Below are positions 45,620-55,392 of a stretch of 64,000 nt of DNA, one piece after another. A model generated the notes under the pieces. The model was not told the origin of the DNA, did no database searches, and saw nothing but the letters and a program-made list of their open reading frames with translations. The number at the start of each line of letters is the position of its first letter. Positions within the stretch are counted from its first letter, which is position 1. The position numbers and the translations under genes are program-made. This DNA comes from Rosenbergiella metrosideri (GTDB taxonomy: Bacteria; Pseudomonadota; Gammaproteobacteria; Enterobacterales; Enterobacteriaceae): positions 124,001 through 188,000 of the forward strand of contig NZ_JALBCV010000004.1 in the NCBI RefSeq assembly GCF_022602565.1, read 5' to 3'.

Positions 45620-46495
45620 TCAGCCACCTACCATGGTACCACCATTAGGATGAATCACTTGGCCGCTGATATAAGAAGAGTCTAAGCTTGCAAGGAAGAC
45701 ATAAATTGGACCGAGTTCAGACGGCTGCCCTGCGCGTCCCATTGGCGTTTCATGGCCAAAGTTCTCCAACAGTTCTGGGTTGTAATCACCTAATGTCGCA
45801 GGTTGTAGCGGTGTCCAAACCGGACCTGGGGCCACAGCATTCACACGAATCCCTTTGCCAGCAATTTGGTTAGACAGTGCGCGAGTAAAGCTGACAATCG
45901 CCCCTTTCGTCGCGGTGTAGTCAATCAGCATTTGCGGGCCGACATAAGCATTCACGGAAGTGGTATTGATGATGCTGTCATCTTCTTTTAAGTGCGGTAG
46001 CGCTGCTTTAGTCAGGAAGAAGATGCTATGAATATTGGTGTCAAAGGTGTTGAGCCATTGCTCGTCGCTTAATGTGGTAAGGTCTTCATTCGGGTATTGT
46101 GTTCCGGCATTGTTCACCAGCACGTTTAATTTACCGAAAGCTTCAACCACGTCGGCAATCAATTTACGGCAATTTTCGGCTTTACGTAAATCGACTGGAT
46201 AGATGGCGCACTGTTGCCCTTCTTGCTCGATTAAGGCTTTGATTGAGCGTGCATCGGCCGCTTCATCTTCGTTATTCGGAAGATAAGTAATGGCGACATC
46301 GGCACCTTCGCGGGCAAAGTGAAGGGCGGCGGAACGGCCGATACCGCTATCGCCGCCGGTGACTAACGCTACCTTTCCGGCCAGCTTGCCGCTACCCCGG
46401 TAATCTTCACGGATCATTTCCGCTTTAGGTGACAATTTTGCTTCAGAACCGGGTAATTTTTGTGATTGCGCGTGAATTTCAACGTTCTTGACCAT
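45620..46495 (-). CDS. Short-chain dehydrogenase/reductase (YghA/YhxC type)
   Basis: A 291-aa SDR with a 35-residue N-terminal arm, TGGDSGIGRSAA cofactor loop, NNAGTQYP, catalytic Ser in NTTSVNAY and YTATK. The closing VAPGPVWTPLQPAT and MGRAGQPSELGPIYVFLAS match general stress-linked SDRs of Bacillus and enterics. The substrate is unknown. GGAGC precedes the ATG. It resembles but differs from the SDR at 35925; the pair are distant paralogues. The isomerase gene follows by 27 bases. Confidence 0.86.
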   Translation of the reverse strand: MVKNVEIHAQSQKLPGSEAKLSPKAEMIREDYRGSGKLAGKVALVTGGDSGIGRSAALHFAREGADVAITYLPNNEDEAADARSIKALIEQEGQQCAIYPVDLRKAENCRKLIADVVEAFGKLNVLVNNAGTQYPNEDLTTLSDEQWLNTFDTNIHSIFFLTKAALPHLKEDDSIINTTSVNAYVGPQMLIDYTATKGAIVSFTRALSNQIAGKGIRVNAVAPGPVWTPLQPATLGDYNPELLENFGHETPMGRAGQPSELGPIYVFLASLDSSYISGQVIHPNGGTMVGG

Positions 46496-46622
46496 TTGAT
46501 AGCTCCGTTGTCAAATAAAATAGGTTTAGGTTAATAACTATAGTTGACGAAGATCACACTAGCTGAATTAATTGATGAAAACTTTTTATAAATATGTAAA
46601 CGGCTCCGCAGATCCGTAACAA

Positions 46623-49022
46623 TTAGTGGGTATCAGGAAGGGCGTAAGCGATGACATAATCGCCGACGTTCGTGCGCATAAAGTGGTGGCCACCGGCCAT
46701 AATCACCAGATACTGCTTACCTCCAGCAGAATAGGTCATAGGCGTTGCTTGACCACCTGCAGGTAAGGTGTCGCTCCAGACTTCGTTACCGGTGCGGTTA
46801 TCGAAGGCACGAATTTTGTTATCCGTGGTTGCTGCAATAAAGGTTAACCCTCCCGCCGTAATGATTGGGCCACCGTTATTAGGCGTACCGACATTGATGG
46901 GCATATGGGTAGGAAGACCAAATGGACCGTTCTTTTCACCACTCCCTAACGGGTGTTGCCATAACACTTTACGGGTATGCATATCGATTGCCGTAATCAT
47001 GCCGTAAGGGGGTTCGTTACAGAGCATCTGCGTGCTATCTAGATAGAACGGCGAGACTTGAATCGCATACGGGGTATCAGCCATCGCACCATTACCTTCT
47101 GCACCACCGCCGCCAGGCTTATATTTTGGTGAGTCGATAGATTGCAGACCTAACTTATCGGCTTTTTTACGGGTGATTAACTGGTCATACATCGGTGTAT
47201 TATTCCAGTTAGCGATCAACACACCATTTTGTGGGTTATAGGCGACACTGCCCCAGTCACTGCCGCCATTGTATCCTGGGTATTCAATCCATGGCTTATC
47301 CAAGCTCGGTGGCGTAAATTCACCTTCGTAACGGGCTTGGCGGAACTTAATACGGCAGGCCAACTGATCAAACATCGTCAAGCCCCACATTTTACGCTCG
47401 CTCAGGTCGGGCAGTCCAAGACGTGGCATACCCACCGACCAAGGTTGTGTCGGCGCACGCGGGTCTTCTTTAACGACTGCTGCAGGCGCGGCTTTCTCTT
47501 CAACAGGCGTCAAAGGCTTGCCCGTTTCGCGGTTAAATACAAAAGTTTGGCCACGTTTAGTCGGTACAATTATCGCTGGGATTGTCGAACCATTAGGCCC
47601 TGGGAAATCGAAGAGTGTAGGTTGTGAACCAATGTCGTAATCCCACACATCTTTATGCACGGTCTGGAAGACCCAACGGACGTCACCAGTTTTAACATCG
47701 ATGGCAACGATGGATGAAGAGACCTTGTTCTCATTCGCCGAACGCAGTTTACTGTAGTAATCGGCGGCAGAGTTACCGGTTGGGACGTAGACTAATCCTA
47801 AACGATTATCTCCTACCATTGTCGCCCAAGAGTTAGGCGTACCACGGCTATATTCTTTCCCCGCTGCCGGTTCTTTGTGGTCCGTAGGGTTATTCACATC
47901 CCACGCCCATTTGAACTGCCCGGTTTCTGCATCATAGCCGCGGATCACCCCAGAAGGTGCCCAACGGCGTTGTCCATCCAGCACCTCGTGGTTAACAACG
48001 ATGGTACCGTTAATAATAGGGACTGGCGCTGTCACGGCAACGAAACCCGGAACGGTATAGCCTAAACCTTTCAGTAGATTAGTTTGGCCGTGATCACCAA
48101 ACCCTTGGCAAGATTGTCCCGTTTCACTGTCGACAGCCACTAGGCGCTCATCCAAAGTGCCGACGATAAGGCGAGTGTGACAGGCTTGCCCAACAGGAGT
48201 TTGGGTCGAGGTATAGTAGGTCACCCCTTTACACGCGGCGGTATAAGGAATGCTCTCATATTTTACGCCAGTATTGTGTTGCCAGATTTTTTTGCCGGTT
48301 TTGGCATCCAATTTGATGATGTTGTTGCGTGCCGAGCAAACATAGACGGCATCGCCAACCTTGATCGGGGTATTTTCAGCCGCCCATTTATTCACCTGCC
48401 CCGGCGCAGGAAGATCACCGGTACGATAAGTCCAGGCGCGTTTGAGCTGGCCTACATTATCAGGGGTAATTTGGCTTAAAGGCGAGAAACGTGAGGCATC
48501 AGCATCTCGGCCATAATAGGTCCAGTCACTATCCGGTTGTTCCGCCTGCGAAGGGGTAGGCGTTTTAACCAAAGGTTGCTGAGGTAGAGCCTCACCTGAA
48601 TGAAAGACATGCGTTGGCACAAATGCCATGCCAAAGGCGACGGCAAAGATCACCACAAAAATCCCGGCTAAACCAAAGCTCAACTTATTCGAAGGTTGGC
48701 GTTGCAAGGCAGGTAAGCTTAAGGCTAAGAGGAAACCATAAACGGTGAGTAAGGATAAACGAGGTACCCATCCCCAATAATCCGCCCCACTTTCATAAAT
48801 GGTCCAGAGGATAGTGGCAATGTAGACGATAAAAAAGAGTATTGCGCCGGAAGACTTACGGCGAAAAAGCTGAATCGTACTGATCAGCAGGAAAATGCCC
48901 GCAATTAAATAGTAGCAGGACCCTGATAGGGAGAGTAAGTACCCGCCCCCAGCTATCATGACGATGCTGGTGAGCAGCAGCAAGACAGACACGACCCTTA
49001 GTAATATCAATTTACCTTTCAT
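46623..49022 (-). CDS. gcd: Membrane-bound PQQ glucose dehydrogenase Gcd
   Basis: A 799-aa quinoprotein. Five membrane helices in residues 1-140 anchor it and provide the ubiquinone site. The periplasmic part is an eight-bladed propeller with DWTYYGRDADASRFSPL at the first blade, NWNNTPMYD in the middle and NVGTPNNGGPIITAGGL near residue 725; the loops supply the PQQ and calcium ligands. It oxidises glucose to glucono-lactone outside the cytoplasm, passing electrons to ubiquinone. PQQ synthesis genes (pqqABCDE) are not in this window, so cofactor must come from elsewhere in the genome or outside. Confidence 0.93.
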   Translation of the reverse strand: MKGKLILLRVVSVLLLLTSIVMIAGGGYLLSLSGSCYYLIAGIFLLISTIQLFRRKSSGAILFFIVYIATILWTIYESGADYWGWVPRLSLLTVYGFLLALSLPALQRQPSNKLSFGLAGIFVVIFAVAFGMAFVPTHVFHSGEALPQQPLVKTPTPSQAEQPDSDWTYYGRDADASRFSPLSQITPDNVGQLKRAWTYRTGDLPAPGQVNKWAAENTPIKVGDAVYVCSARNNIIKLDAKTGKKIWQHNTGVKYESIPYTAACKGVTYYTSTQTPVGQACHTRLIVGTLDERLVAVDSETGQSCQGFGDHGQTNLLKGLGYTVPGFVAVTAPVPIINGTIVVNHEVLDGQRRWAPSGVIRGYDAETGQFKWAWDVNNPTDHKEPAAGKEYSRGTPNSWATMVGDNRLGLVYVPTGNSAADYYSKLRSANENKVSSSIVAIDVKTGDVRWVFQTVHKDVWDYDIGSQPTLFDFPGPNGSTIPAIIVPTKRGQTFVFNRETGKPLTPVEEKAAPAAVVKEDPRAPTQPWSVGMPRLGLPDLSERKMWGLTMFDQLACRIKFRQARYEGEFTPPSLDKPWIEYPGYNGGSDWGSVAYNPQNGVLIANWNNTPMYDQLITRKKADKLGLQSIDSPKYKPGGGGAEGNGAMADTPYAIQVSPFYLDSTQMLCNEPPYGMITAIDMHTRKVLWQHPLGSGEKNGPFGLPTHMPINVGTPNNGGPIITAGGLTFIAATTDNKIRAFDNRTGNEVWSDTLPAGGQATPMTYSAGGKQYLVIMAGGHHFMRTNVGDYVIAYALPDTH

Positions 49023-49169
49023 GGCGATGACCTGTGCAAAAGAGTGAGTGAAAAAGCTGTCGTGTGAGCGTGAGGTTAAACAAGTGTAAAGTTATCTATG
49101 TAATTGTGAATAATAGGGCTGACACGACAGTTTTTCCGCTCAAAAAATGCCATTTTGAGCAAAAATTGA

Positions 49170-50090
49170 TTAATATCCCTGATGTAAATCGATCGCCCCG
49201 TCAATTTCCCCCTGCATAAACCAGCGAGTTATTTGTGGCACGACCTGTGCCAAAACATGCTCGACTTGGGTTTTCCCCGCGATATGGGGGGTGATGCGAA
49301 TTTGCGGCACTTGCCACAGAGGGTCCTCGTCACTTAAAGGTTCATTCTGTGTTACATCTAGCGTTGCGCCCCGTATTTTCCCCGTTTGGATTAACTGAAT
49401 CAGGTCCTGCTCAATCAGATGACCGCCTCGAGCGACATTGATCAAGTAACCATCGTCTTGAAGCAGAGAGAGATGGCGAAAGTTAAGGATCCCTCGCGTT
49501 TTATCGGTCAAAGGTAGCACACAGATCAGTATGCGTGACGCGCGTAAAAAAGCTTCAAGCTGCTGCCCGTCGTAGCAAGTTACTCCAGGGATCGCTTTGC
49601 GGCTGTGGCTCCAGCCATTCACCGGGTAATCAAACTGACGCAAAGATTGAGCGATCTTCTTACCCAGTACTCCTAGCCCCATCACGCCAACCGGATAATC
49701 TTCACGATGATGGAGTAAGTTGTTTTGCCACCGATGTTGCTGGCGTTGTTGCTCGTACTGCGGAAACTCGCGATAAAATCGGATCACTGCCTCACAGCAG
49801 TATTCCGCTAATTGCACGGCCATCCCGCCATCTTTTACACGGATAATCGCAATATCGGGGGGTAAGTTGAGGGACAAGATAGCATCAACGCCAGCCCCCA
49901 TATTAAAAATCACCTTAAGGTTTGGATGGGCATCGATAAAGGCTTGATCCGGCGCCCAAGTCAGCGCAACCGTCGCCCGTTCATCGTGGACAGGCCACAC
50001 ATTAAGGGTAGCTTCAGGTAATGCCGCCTTGAGTGGAGCTAGCCATAAATCCGTTTCAGCATGACGGCTGTAAAAAGCAATGGGGTACAT
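49170..50090 (-). CDS. ghrA: Glyoxylate/hydroxypyruvate reductase A
   Basis: A 306-aa D-2-hydroxyacid dehydrogenase. The Rossmann loop is GLGVLGKKIAQSL near residue 142, the substrate Arg is in NVARGGHLIEQDL near 222, and Glu/His follow in DVTQNEPLS and ITPHIAGKT. Text matches enterobacterial GhrA. It reduces glyoxylate and hydroxypyruvate with NADPH. The start at 50090 has GGAGG 6-7 bases upstream; 6 further codons are in frame from a TTG. It may be transcribed into gcd (148-base gap), with a hairpin but no clear terminator between. Confidence 0.9.
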   Translation of the reverse strand: MYPIAFYSRHAETDLWLAPLKAALPEATLNVWPVHDERATVALTWAPDQAFIDAHPNLKVIFNMGAGVDAILSLNLPPDIAIIRVKDGGMAVQLAEYCCEAVIRFYREFPQYEQQRQQHRWQNNLLHHREDYPVGVMGLGVLGKKIAQSLRQFDYPVNGWSHSRKAIPGVTCYDGQQLEAFLRASRILICVLPLTDKTRGILNFRHLSLLQDDGYLINVARGGHLIEQDLIQLIQTGKIRGATLDVTQNEPLSDEDPLWQVPQIRITPHIAGKTQVEHVLAQVVPQITRWFMQGEIDGAIDLHQGY

Positions 50091-50377
50091 AGAGTGTGCC
50101 TCCGTCAACAGTAGAGTTTTGTTAATGTTATAATAATTTATCGATTGTTAAAAAAGTCTAATTGAATTGATATCAATCAATCTCCTGTAAGCATCAGATA
50201 TTGCTGCATTAACGAGCTATCTCTATAATTCGTGTCTGAGTCTTTATCGCCAATTAAAAATTATTGCGTAAGAGGCCCTATACGTGCGTTGTCACGTTAT
50301 GGGTTATCCGCCTCACCAGGGCAAGAAGAGCGTTCTCTTCTACTGCAACAGCTAAAGCTGCTTATAACAGATAAGAC

Positions 50378-51319
50378 TCAGGGAAGGTCGCTCCGTTTCC
50401 CTTCTATCGTTACAGACGCGAAGAGGGAACGGAGCCGGCTTTTTTTAATCTTATGTAGGGGGAAAAACATAATAACATTACCCAGTAAAATCACCCCCAG
50501 TCCTACTACCGCATGCAGATGCCACTGATATCCTTCGAAGCGGGTGGAAATAGCCAAGGCAACTAAGGGAAACAGTACCGTCGCATACGCCGCCTGCCCC
50601 GCTCCAATTCGTCCCACTAATAAGTAATAAGCACCAAAGCCGATTACTGAGCCAAATAGCGCAAGATACCCTAAAGCACCAAGATAAAGAGGCTGTGCCG
50701 GTAAAACAAAAGAGTAGCCGAGTAGATAAGCGCCAGCACCGGCTACTGCCGCGCCGTAACACATCGCCCAACTGTTGGTCGTCAATATTGCTAAGCCCCG
50801 TCGCTGATGGCGAATACTCAACATATTCCCCAGTGAGAAACCATAGGTTCCCAATAAGCTTAGTGCGATGCCCAAGCCTAAGGATGTCGAGAACTGTTTA
50901 GCCTGCCATTGATCGCTAAAGAGTATGGCAATACCGATAATTCCCAGCGCTGCGGCGGGCCAAAACCGCTTTACCGGCGTGGTGCGATAAAAAAGTGCTT
51001 GGTTGATGGCATTAAACAGGACTGCCATCGAAAAGATCACCGACTCTATTCCAGTGGTAATATGTGCTGCGGCAAGGTAAAAGCAGAAAAAATTAAGACT
51101 GAAGGCGCATAGCCCCTGTAATAAGCAAAACCCATGATCACGCCACGATAAGTGATTCTTACCTAACCGCCAGCGACTCACCACCAACAGTAGGCCACCG
51201 GCCAGCGCAAAACGCCAAAAAATCGAGACCAAGAGAGGAACCTCACCTTGCTGTAAGGCAATCGCTAACCACGTTGTGCCCCAAATCCCCACTACACATA
51301 AATATAATAATCCGTTCAT
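50378..51319 (-). CDS. EamA/DMT family transporter
   Basis: A 313-aa ten-helix permease with two EamA repeats (residues 5-135 and 150-290). WGTTWLAI near the start is the characteristic EamA motif of helix 1. Substrates in this family range over amino acids, nucleosides and drugs. ATG 51319 is the third of three successive ATGs; GAGG just upstream best fits it, though 51322 and 51325 are possible. The long basic C-terminus (HKIKKSRLRSLF) is not conserved. Opposite strand to an AraC regulator at 51498. Confidence 0.8.
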   Translation of the reverse strand: MNGLLYLCVVGIWGTTWLAIALQQGEVPLLVSIFWRFALAGGLLLVVSRWRLGKNHLSWRDHGFCLLQGLCAFSLNFFCFYLAAAHITTGIESVIFSMAVLFNAINQALFYRTTPVKRFWPAAALGIIGIAILFSDQWQAKQFSTSLGLGIALSLLGTYGFSLGNMLSIRHQRRGLAILTTNSWAMCYGAAVAGAGAYLLGYSFVLPAQPLYLGALGYLALFGSVIGFGAYYLLVGRIGAGQAAYATVLFPLVALAISTRFEGYQWHLHAVVGLGVILLGNVIMFFPLHKIKKSRLRSLFASVTIEGKRSDLP

Positions 51320-51497
51320 CATCATCCTCACTCAGTTATCTGAACCACTGTGCACTCAGCGCAGCTAAAATGCTGTCATCTGCATGAGGGTGATTTATAT
51401 ATTCTTGCGGTTTTTTGTTAGGCAGTGAAGCGAAAGACTAGTAATTCCCCCTATCGATTCATACACTGCATTATTCCCTGATTATCTGGAGCGTTGC

Positions 51498-52361
51498 ATG
51501 CATTATCAAACGTTCGACACCCTAAGTCAGCAGCGAGCAACCTTGCATCAGAAAGTTGCGCTGAATACAGGTATTCAGCTGGCCTCCTGGTCAAACCAGT
51601 GCGATCAAATCAAGGTGTTAAGTGATCACCATACCCTGAGTCTTTATACGCATGGTGGTTATCAAAGTTTTCAAAAACGCCACGGAAGTTGGCAGAATGG
51701 TGGAGGCCCGGATAAACTTTGTATCATGCCTAAAGACGTAGAGAGCCATTGGGATATCCGGGGGCCGTTGTCCTTTGTGCATCTCTATTGTACCCAGCAG
51801 CATCTTCGGCATATCGGCGAGCAGATTTGGGACCGTAGCCCAGCGGAATTGAGTCTGGTAGAAACCAGTTTTCAGCGTGATGACAGGGTGACGGCGCTGT
51901 ATCGTCATTTTTTACTTAGCTACGATTGGCTGGATAATGCAAACCAGCTGGTACTCAGTTCAGCAAGCTCACTATTATTAACCCATCTTATTCAACATTA
52001 TAGCCAAGTCACATGGCGTCTACCGACGGTGACGGGTGGCTTATCGCCTTATGTGCTTCGTAACATTTGCGACTATATTGACGCCCATCTCGCCGAGCCA
52101 CTGACGCTAACGGTCTTAGCGCAACAGGCGGCGTTAAGTGAATACCACTTTGCGCGGATGTTTAGCGCCTCAATGTCCATTCCCCCTCACCACTATGTGA
52201 TGCAGCGTCGTTTACAGCGGGCCAAACAGCTCCTTGCGACCAGTCAATACAGCATGACGGACATTGCCTATCAATGTGGTTTTAGTTCAGCGAGTCATTT
52301 AAGCCAAAGATTCAAACGCGATACGGGCGTAACGCCAACAGTCTTTCGCCAACAACAGTGA
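51498..52361 (+). CDS. AraC-family transcriptional activator
   Basis: A 287-aa regulator. The first 165 residues are a probable cupin-type sensing part; residues 185-285 hold two helix-turn-helix motifs, LTLTVLAQQAALSEYHFARMFSA and MTDIAYQCGFSSASHLSQRFK, with GVTPTVFR at the end. It is divergent from the EamA exporter (about 180 bases between starts), which is its probable target. The ligand is unknown. Confidence 0.86.
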   Translation: MHYQTFDTLSQQRATLHQKVALNTGIQLASWSNQCDQIKVLSDHHTLSLYTHGGYQSFQKRHGSWQNGGGPDKLCIMPKDVESHWDIRGPLSFVHLYCTQQHLRHIGEQIWDRSPAELSLVETSFQRDDRVTALYRHFLLSYDWLDNANQLVLSSASSLLLTHLIQHYSQVTWRLPTVTGGLSPYVLRNICDYIDAHLAEPLTLTVLAQQAALSEYHFARMFSASMSIPPHHYVMQRRLQRAKQLLATSQYSMTDIAYQCGFSSASHLSQRFKRDTGVTPTVFRQQQ

Positions 52362-52544
52362 AAAATTCCTGACGTAGATCAACCCCTGTTGTGATTGAAC
52401 TCACAAATACTTCGCGAAAAATGCTAATTTTATCTCGATTATGACAACAGTTGTTTAATTATAAAGAATCATCTTATCTTGTTAAATGAGATAACGATGC
52501 AATGATGCTTGCCCATGTTTCTCTATCGAGAAGAAGGAAGAAAA

Positions 52545-52826
52545 ATGAAAATAACACGTTCGATGCTTTTCGCAGGTTTGTTTGGTTTAACCTGCTTTGC
52601 TGCACAGGCAGCTCAAAATATCTCAAAAGAAGAAGTGAAACATTTCAAATTAACCAAAGTGGGATCCATCTCAGTAGCGGAAACCGGGGGTAGCATCTCT
52701 TCGCCTTCCGATTTGCATGAAGAGATCTCTAAACGTGCGGACGATAAAGGTGCCAAGTACTACGTGATCATTGCGGCACGTGAACACGGTCCAAACTTCG
52801 ATGCCGTGGTCGATTTATATAAATAA
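52545..52826 (+). CDS. DUF1471 (YhcN/BhsA-like) periplasmic protein
   Basis: A 93-aa exported protein of the DUF1471 group. The signal peptide covers residues 1-23 (cut at AQA/AQN). The mature part has the family core VGSISVAETGGSISSPSDLHEEISKRADDKGAKYYVIIAA, ending VVDLYK. Such proteins respond to acid, peroxide or biofilm conditions in E. coli (YhcN, BhsA, McbA). AAGGA lies before the ATG; an upstream in-frame extension is unlikely. The role here is not known. Confidence 0.87.
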   Translation: MKITRSMLFAGLFGLTCFAAQAAQNISKEEVKHFKLTKVGSISVAETGGSISSPSDLHEEISKRADDKGAKYYVIIAAREHGPNFDAVVDLYK

Positions 52827-52855
52827 GTAAGATAGGGGGAATAATTCCCCCCTTT

Positions 52856-54292
52856 TCAGTTAGTGGCGTAATCTTCCGCATCAACATCATAACCAGCAGG
52901 TTCCCAGCCTAATAACTGCAAAGCGATCAACCCTATCGCCGGTGCACAGGCAATCACCCAAAATAGGTGTGTGCCCAGATAAAGCGTTAAAAGCGGAAAA
53001 ATAAATAGTGCAAGCGTCGAACTAATACGAGTCACTGTCTGATTCAGCCCCACGCCGACTCCGCGTAGCGAGGCTGGATAACTCAATGATGCATAGACCA
53101 TCGATTGCGCGCCAGGCCCTACCCCTTGCCCGAACAAAAACAGAGCCAATAATCCAAAACAGGAAAGCGCGTGTAAATTATCTTGCGGTTTTCCCAACCA
53201 AGCTAGGCCAACCAAGGCTACAATTTGGCAGAGGTAACCCGCCGTCGCCAAGGGCCTCGCCCCGATTATAGCAACCCAACGTACCGCCAACATGCCCCCC
53301 GTAAAAGCAAAAAAGAAATTTAGAACAAGGGAGACCAAGATAGTGGTTAATAACGATTGCTCAAAAAGTGTGGAGATAATGATAGGTAAGCCAAAAGCGA
53401 TCGCGGCGTAGGCGAAGGGCGAGACAAATGAGAGTATGCTGCTAAGTACTGTACGTTTTGCATACCGGCTACCAAAAAGCGCGCGATAGGCGATCCAAGG
53501 GCTTGCTGTTTGGCCCGACGATACGGGGCTGACTCCCGCCTCACCGACTGTTGCCGGAATACGATAAGTTTTATTCAGAATGGCTACGGCAGTAGTTAAA
53601 TCACCCTGTTGTGCCGCCCATATGGGAGACTCCGTCATATATTTTTTTCTGATAAGGAGGATAGCTAACGCGGGCAGAGCGCCAAATCCTACAATATAGC
53701 GCCATAAATAGGCCGATTGACTGTCTGGTAGAAAACTATATAGCGCTAAAACCAGTAGATAGGCTGCAGAGATGGCGGCATACCAAGTTGGGCACCACAT
53801 CGCTATTTTTGCCGCTTTATTACCTCGACCGTTTAAGCGAGAGAATTCAGCCAGAAAAGCCATCGCCACGGGTAAATCGATTCCGATACCTAACCCCATG
53901 ATAAAACGGCTAAGCGTGAGAATTTCTGCATTAGGGGCAAGAGCACCTAAAATTGCCGCAAAGACAAAAAAGAACATATCCGCCATGAAGACTCGGTAAC
54001 GGCCAATTTTATCGGTTAAATAGCCACCGAGTAGTGCGCCGATGATTGCACCAAAAGTAATCGCAGAGACCACCATACCAACCTGCGTTGCACTTAAGGC
54101 AAATTGCCGAGTGATGTCTTTAACGCCAAAGGCAAGTGCCCCAAGGTCATAAGCATCAAGAAAAATTCCCCCCAGCGCTATCGTAATAATCATTCGTGCA
54201 TGATGACTCGTTAACGAGGAGGTATTAATCAATCGATTAACATCAGCCGCATTGCGTACGATGTACGAGGGCTGTGCAGCGCTATCCGTCAT
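52856..54292 (-). CDS. MFS permease (sugar porter/AAHS-like)
   Basis: A 478-aa major-facilitator permease with twelve helices. The loop between TM2 and TM3 reads GGYLTDKIGRYRVF, the MFS signature; a long central loop follows. The wording (GIFLDAYDLGALAFG at the start of the first helices, RFIMGLGIGIDLPVAMAFLAEFS) recalls YdjK/YaaU-type and aromatic acid or sugar porters. The substrate is unknown. The start at 54292 has a GTGAG before it; a start 6 codons earlier (54310) is also possible. Monocistronic, downstream on the same strand of mdtJI. Confidence 0.8.
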   Translation of the reverse strand: MTDSAAQPSYIVRNAADVNRLINTSSLTSHHARMIITIALGGIFLDAYDLGALAFGVKDITRQFALSATQVGMVVSAITFGAIIGALLGGYLTDKIGRYRVFMADMFFFVFAAILGALAPNAEILTLSRFIMGLGIGIDLPVAMAFLAEFSRLNGRGNKAAKIAMWCPTWYAAISAAYLLVLALYSFLPDSQSAYLWRYIVGFGALPALAILLIRKKYMTESPIWAAQQGDLTTAVAILNKTYRIPATVGEAGVSPVSSGQTASPWIAYRALFGSRYAKRTVLSSILSFVSPFAYAAIAFGLPIIISTLFEQSLLTTILVSLVLNFFFAFTGGMLAVRWVAIIGARPLATAGYLCQIVALVGLAWLGKPQDNLHALSCFGLLALFLFGQGVGPGAQSMVYASLSYPASLRGVGVGLNQTVTRISSTLALFIFPLLTLYLGTHLFWVIACAPAIGLIALQLLGWEPAGYDVDAEDYATN

Positions 54293-54370
54293 AACATTAC
54301 TCACTACCATAGATGTTTAGACGTCTAGACTCCTTTATTGTTATAGTCATGGCAAGTTTTTTTAATCATC

Positions 54371-54706
54371 TTAGGCCAATTTTATGATCGCCATCCCCAG
54401 CAGTAGCAACAAGATCCCTATGCCGCCGATCCAGTTAAGCCGTTGACCGAATAAGATCCAGCCAAAAGCGATCGTCGCCAGAAGCCCCAATCCGCCCCAC
54501 AGGGCATATGCCACCGCTAAGTCTATTCCTTTTACAGCTTGTCCCAACGCACTGAAAGCGGCCAATACCGCGATAAGTGACAATATGCCGTAGCTTTTTT
54601 TCTGAAAGCCATTGGAGAGTTTGAGTAAAACGTTAGCGATAATTTCGACGATCACCGCCAGTAACAACCATAAGCTATGTTGCCACTCAAGTAAGAAGGC
54701 GATCAT
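54371..54706 (-). CDS. mdtI: Spermidine exporter subunit MdtI (SMR family)
   Basis: A 111-aa four-helix small multidrug resistance protein. The conserved Glu in helix 1 ([21 protein letters not shown]) and the [17 protein letters not shown] helix are present, and the text fits E. coli MdtI. It forms a heteromer with MdtJ that exports spermidine. Its start overlaps the mdtJ stop by 4 bases (ATGA), giving translational coupling. Confidence 0.92.
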   Translation of the reverse strand: MIAFLLEWQHSLWLLLAVIVEIIANVLLKLSNGFQKKSYGILSLIAVLAAFSALGQAVKGIDLAVAYALWGGLGLLATIAFGWILFGQRLNWIGGIGILLLLLGMAIIKLA

Positions 54707-55056
54707 TGCATCACTCCTTGTGCTTTAGGATCGGTTGAACGTGTCCCAATTTTGATCAAGGTGATCCCAAGGATCAACAGTACTAAACCGCAGAGTTTGC
54801 CAGCTGACAATGATTCATCGAATAGCCATAGGCTACATAAGGTGATTAAAATAATTCCCACACCTTCCCACATGGCATAGGCGACGCCTAATGCGATTTT
54901 TTTTATCGCAATCGACAACGTGAGATAAGAACATCCAATCATTAATAACATAATGTAATAGCCACTGGCGGACCCACTGAGCGTGGACCACTTCATCGAT
55001 AACGTCCCAGTGACTTCAAAAATAATGGCGAGTAATAATAGCATCCAATAAAACAT
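54703..55056 (-). CDS. mdtJ: Spermidine exporter subunit MdtJ (SMR family)
   Basis: A 117-aa four-helix SMR protein, partner of MdtI. The helix 1 Glu is in [16 protein letters not shown] and the [15 protein letters not shown] helix is present. GGAAG lies before the ATG. Upstream, 84 bases away, is a 32-codon frame that may be the mdtJI leader (MdtU-like). Regulation by spermidine through that leader is expected by analogy. Confidence 0.92.
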   Translation of the reverse strand: MFYWMLLLLAIIFEVTGTLSMKWSTLSGSASGYYIMLLMIGCSYLTLSIAIKKIALGVAYAMWEGVGIILITLCSLWLFDESLSAGKLCGLVLLILGITLIKIGTRSTDPKAQGVMQ

Positions 55057-55140
55057 GGTGATTCTTCCAAATCATGGTAAAGAGCCTCTGCACCGCAAGT
55101 AGGTGAGAGATAAGAGTCAAAACGATTAGGAAGAGAGGAA

Positions 55141-55239
55141 CTAAAGCGCGGAGCGCCAGTGTTGATCACTCGCAGAGCTAGAGAAAGGGGATAAAAAAGT
55201 CGAACAAAAGAATCCTTCTTTTTGGATCAGCATACGCAT
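55141..55239 (-). CDS. Possible mdtJI leader peptide (MdtU-like)
   Basis: A 32-codon frame 84 bases before mdtJ: it starts MRMLIQKEGFFCSTF and is Ser/Phe rich, ending HWRSAL. It is too short for ordinary gene calling. In E. coli a short upstream peptide, MdtU, is known before mdtJI and is involved in polyamine response; the location, size and GFFCST segment here would fit. The ribosome site is weak (GCGGAT at some distance). I have no alignment, so identity is an inference. Confidence 0.5.
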   Translation of the reverse strand: MRMLIQKEGFFCSTFLSPFSSSASDQHWRSAL

Positions 55240-55392
55240 AAAAATTACAATTTATCCGCGGGGTTGCTTCTCATCATTGCGGAAAAAATTTGTCCTTGGC
55301 AGTTGTGTTAGTGTAATTCTGGCACAGCCATGGCGATAAATCCCGCAGCTTTGCGAATCTTTACCTACCATTTTAGGGCTCTGAGCCAGTAA

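Noticed and set aside
44339-46495. Sulphoglycolysis locus
   Set aside because: The YihS-like isomerase is present, but no aldolase, kinase or transporter of sulphoquinovose use lies nearby.
49138-49160. Terminator between ghrA and gcd
   Set aside because: The inverted repeat (GCTCAAAA and TTTTGAGC) has its T-run on the wrong side for the minus-strand transcript.
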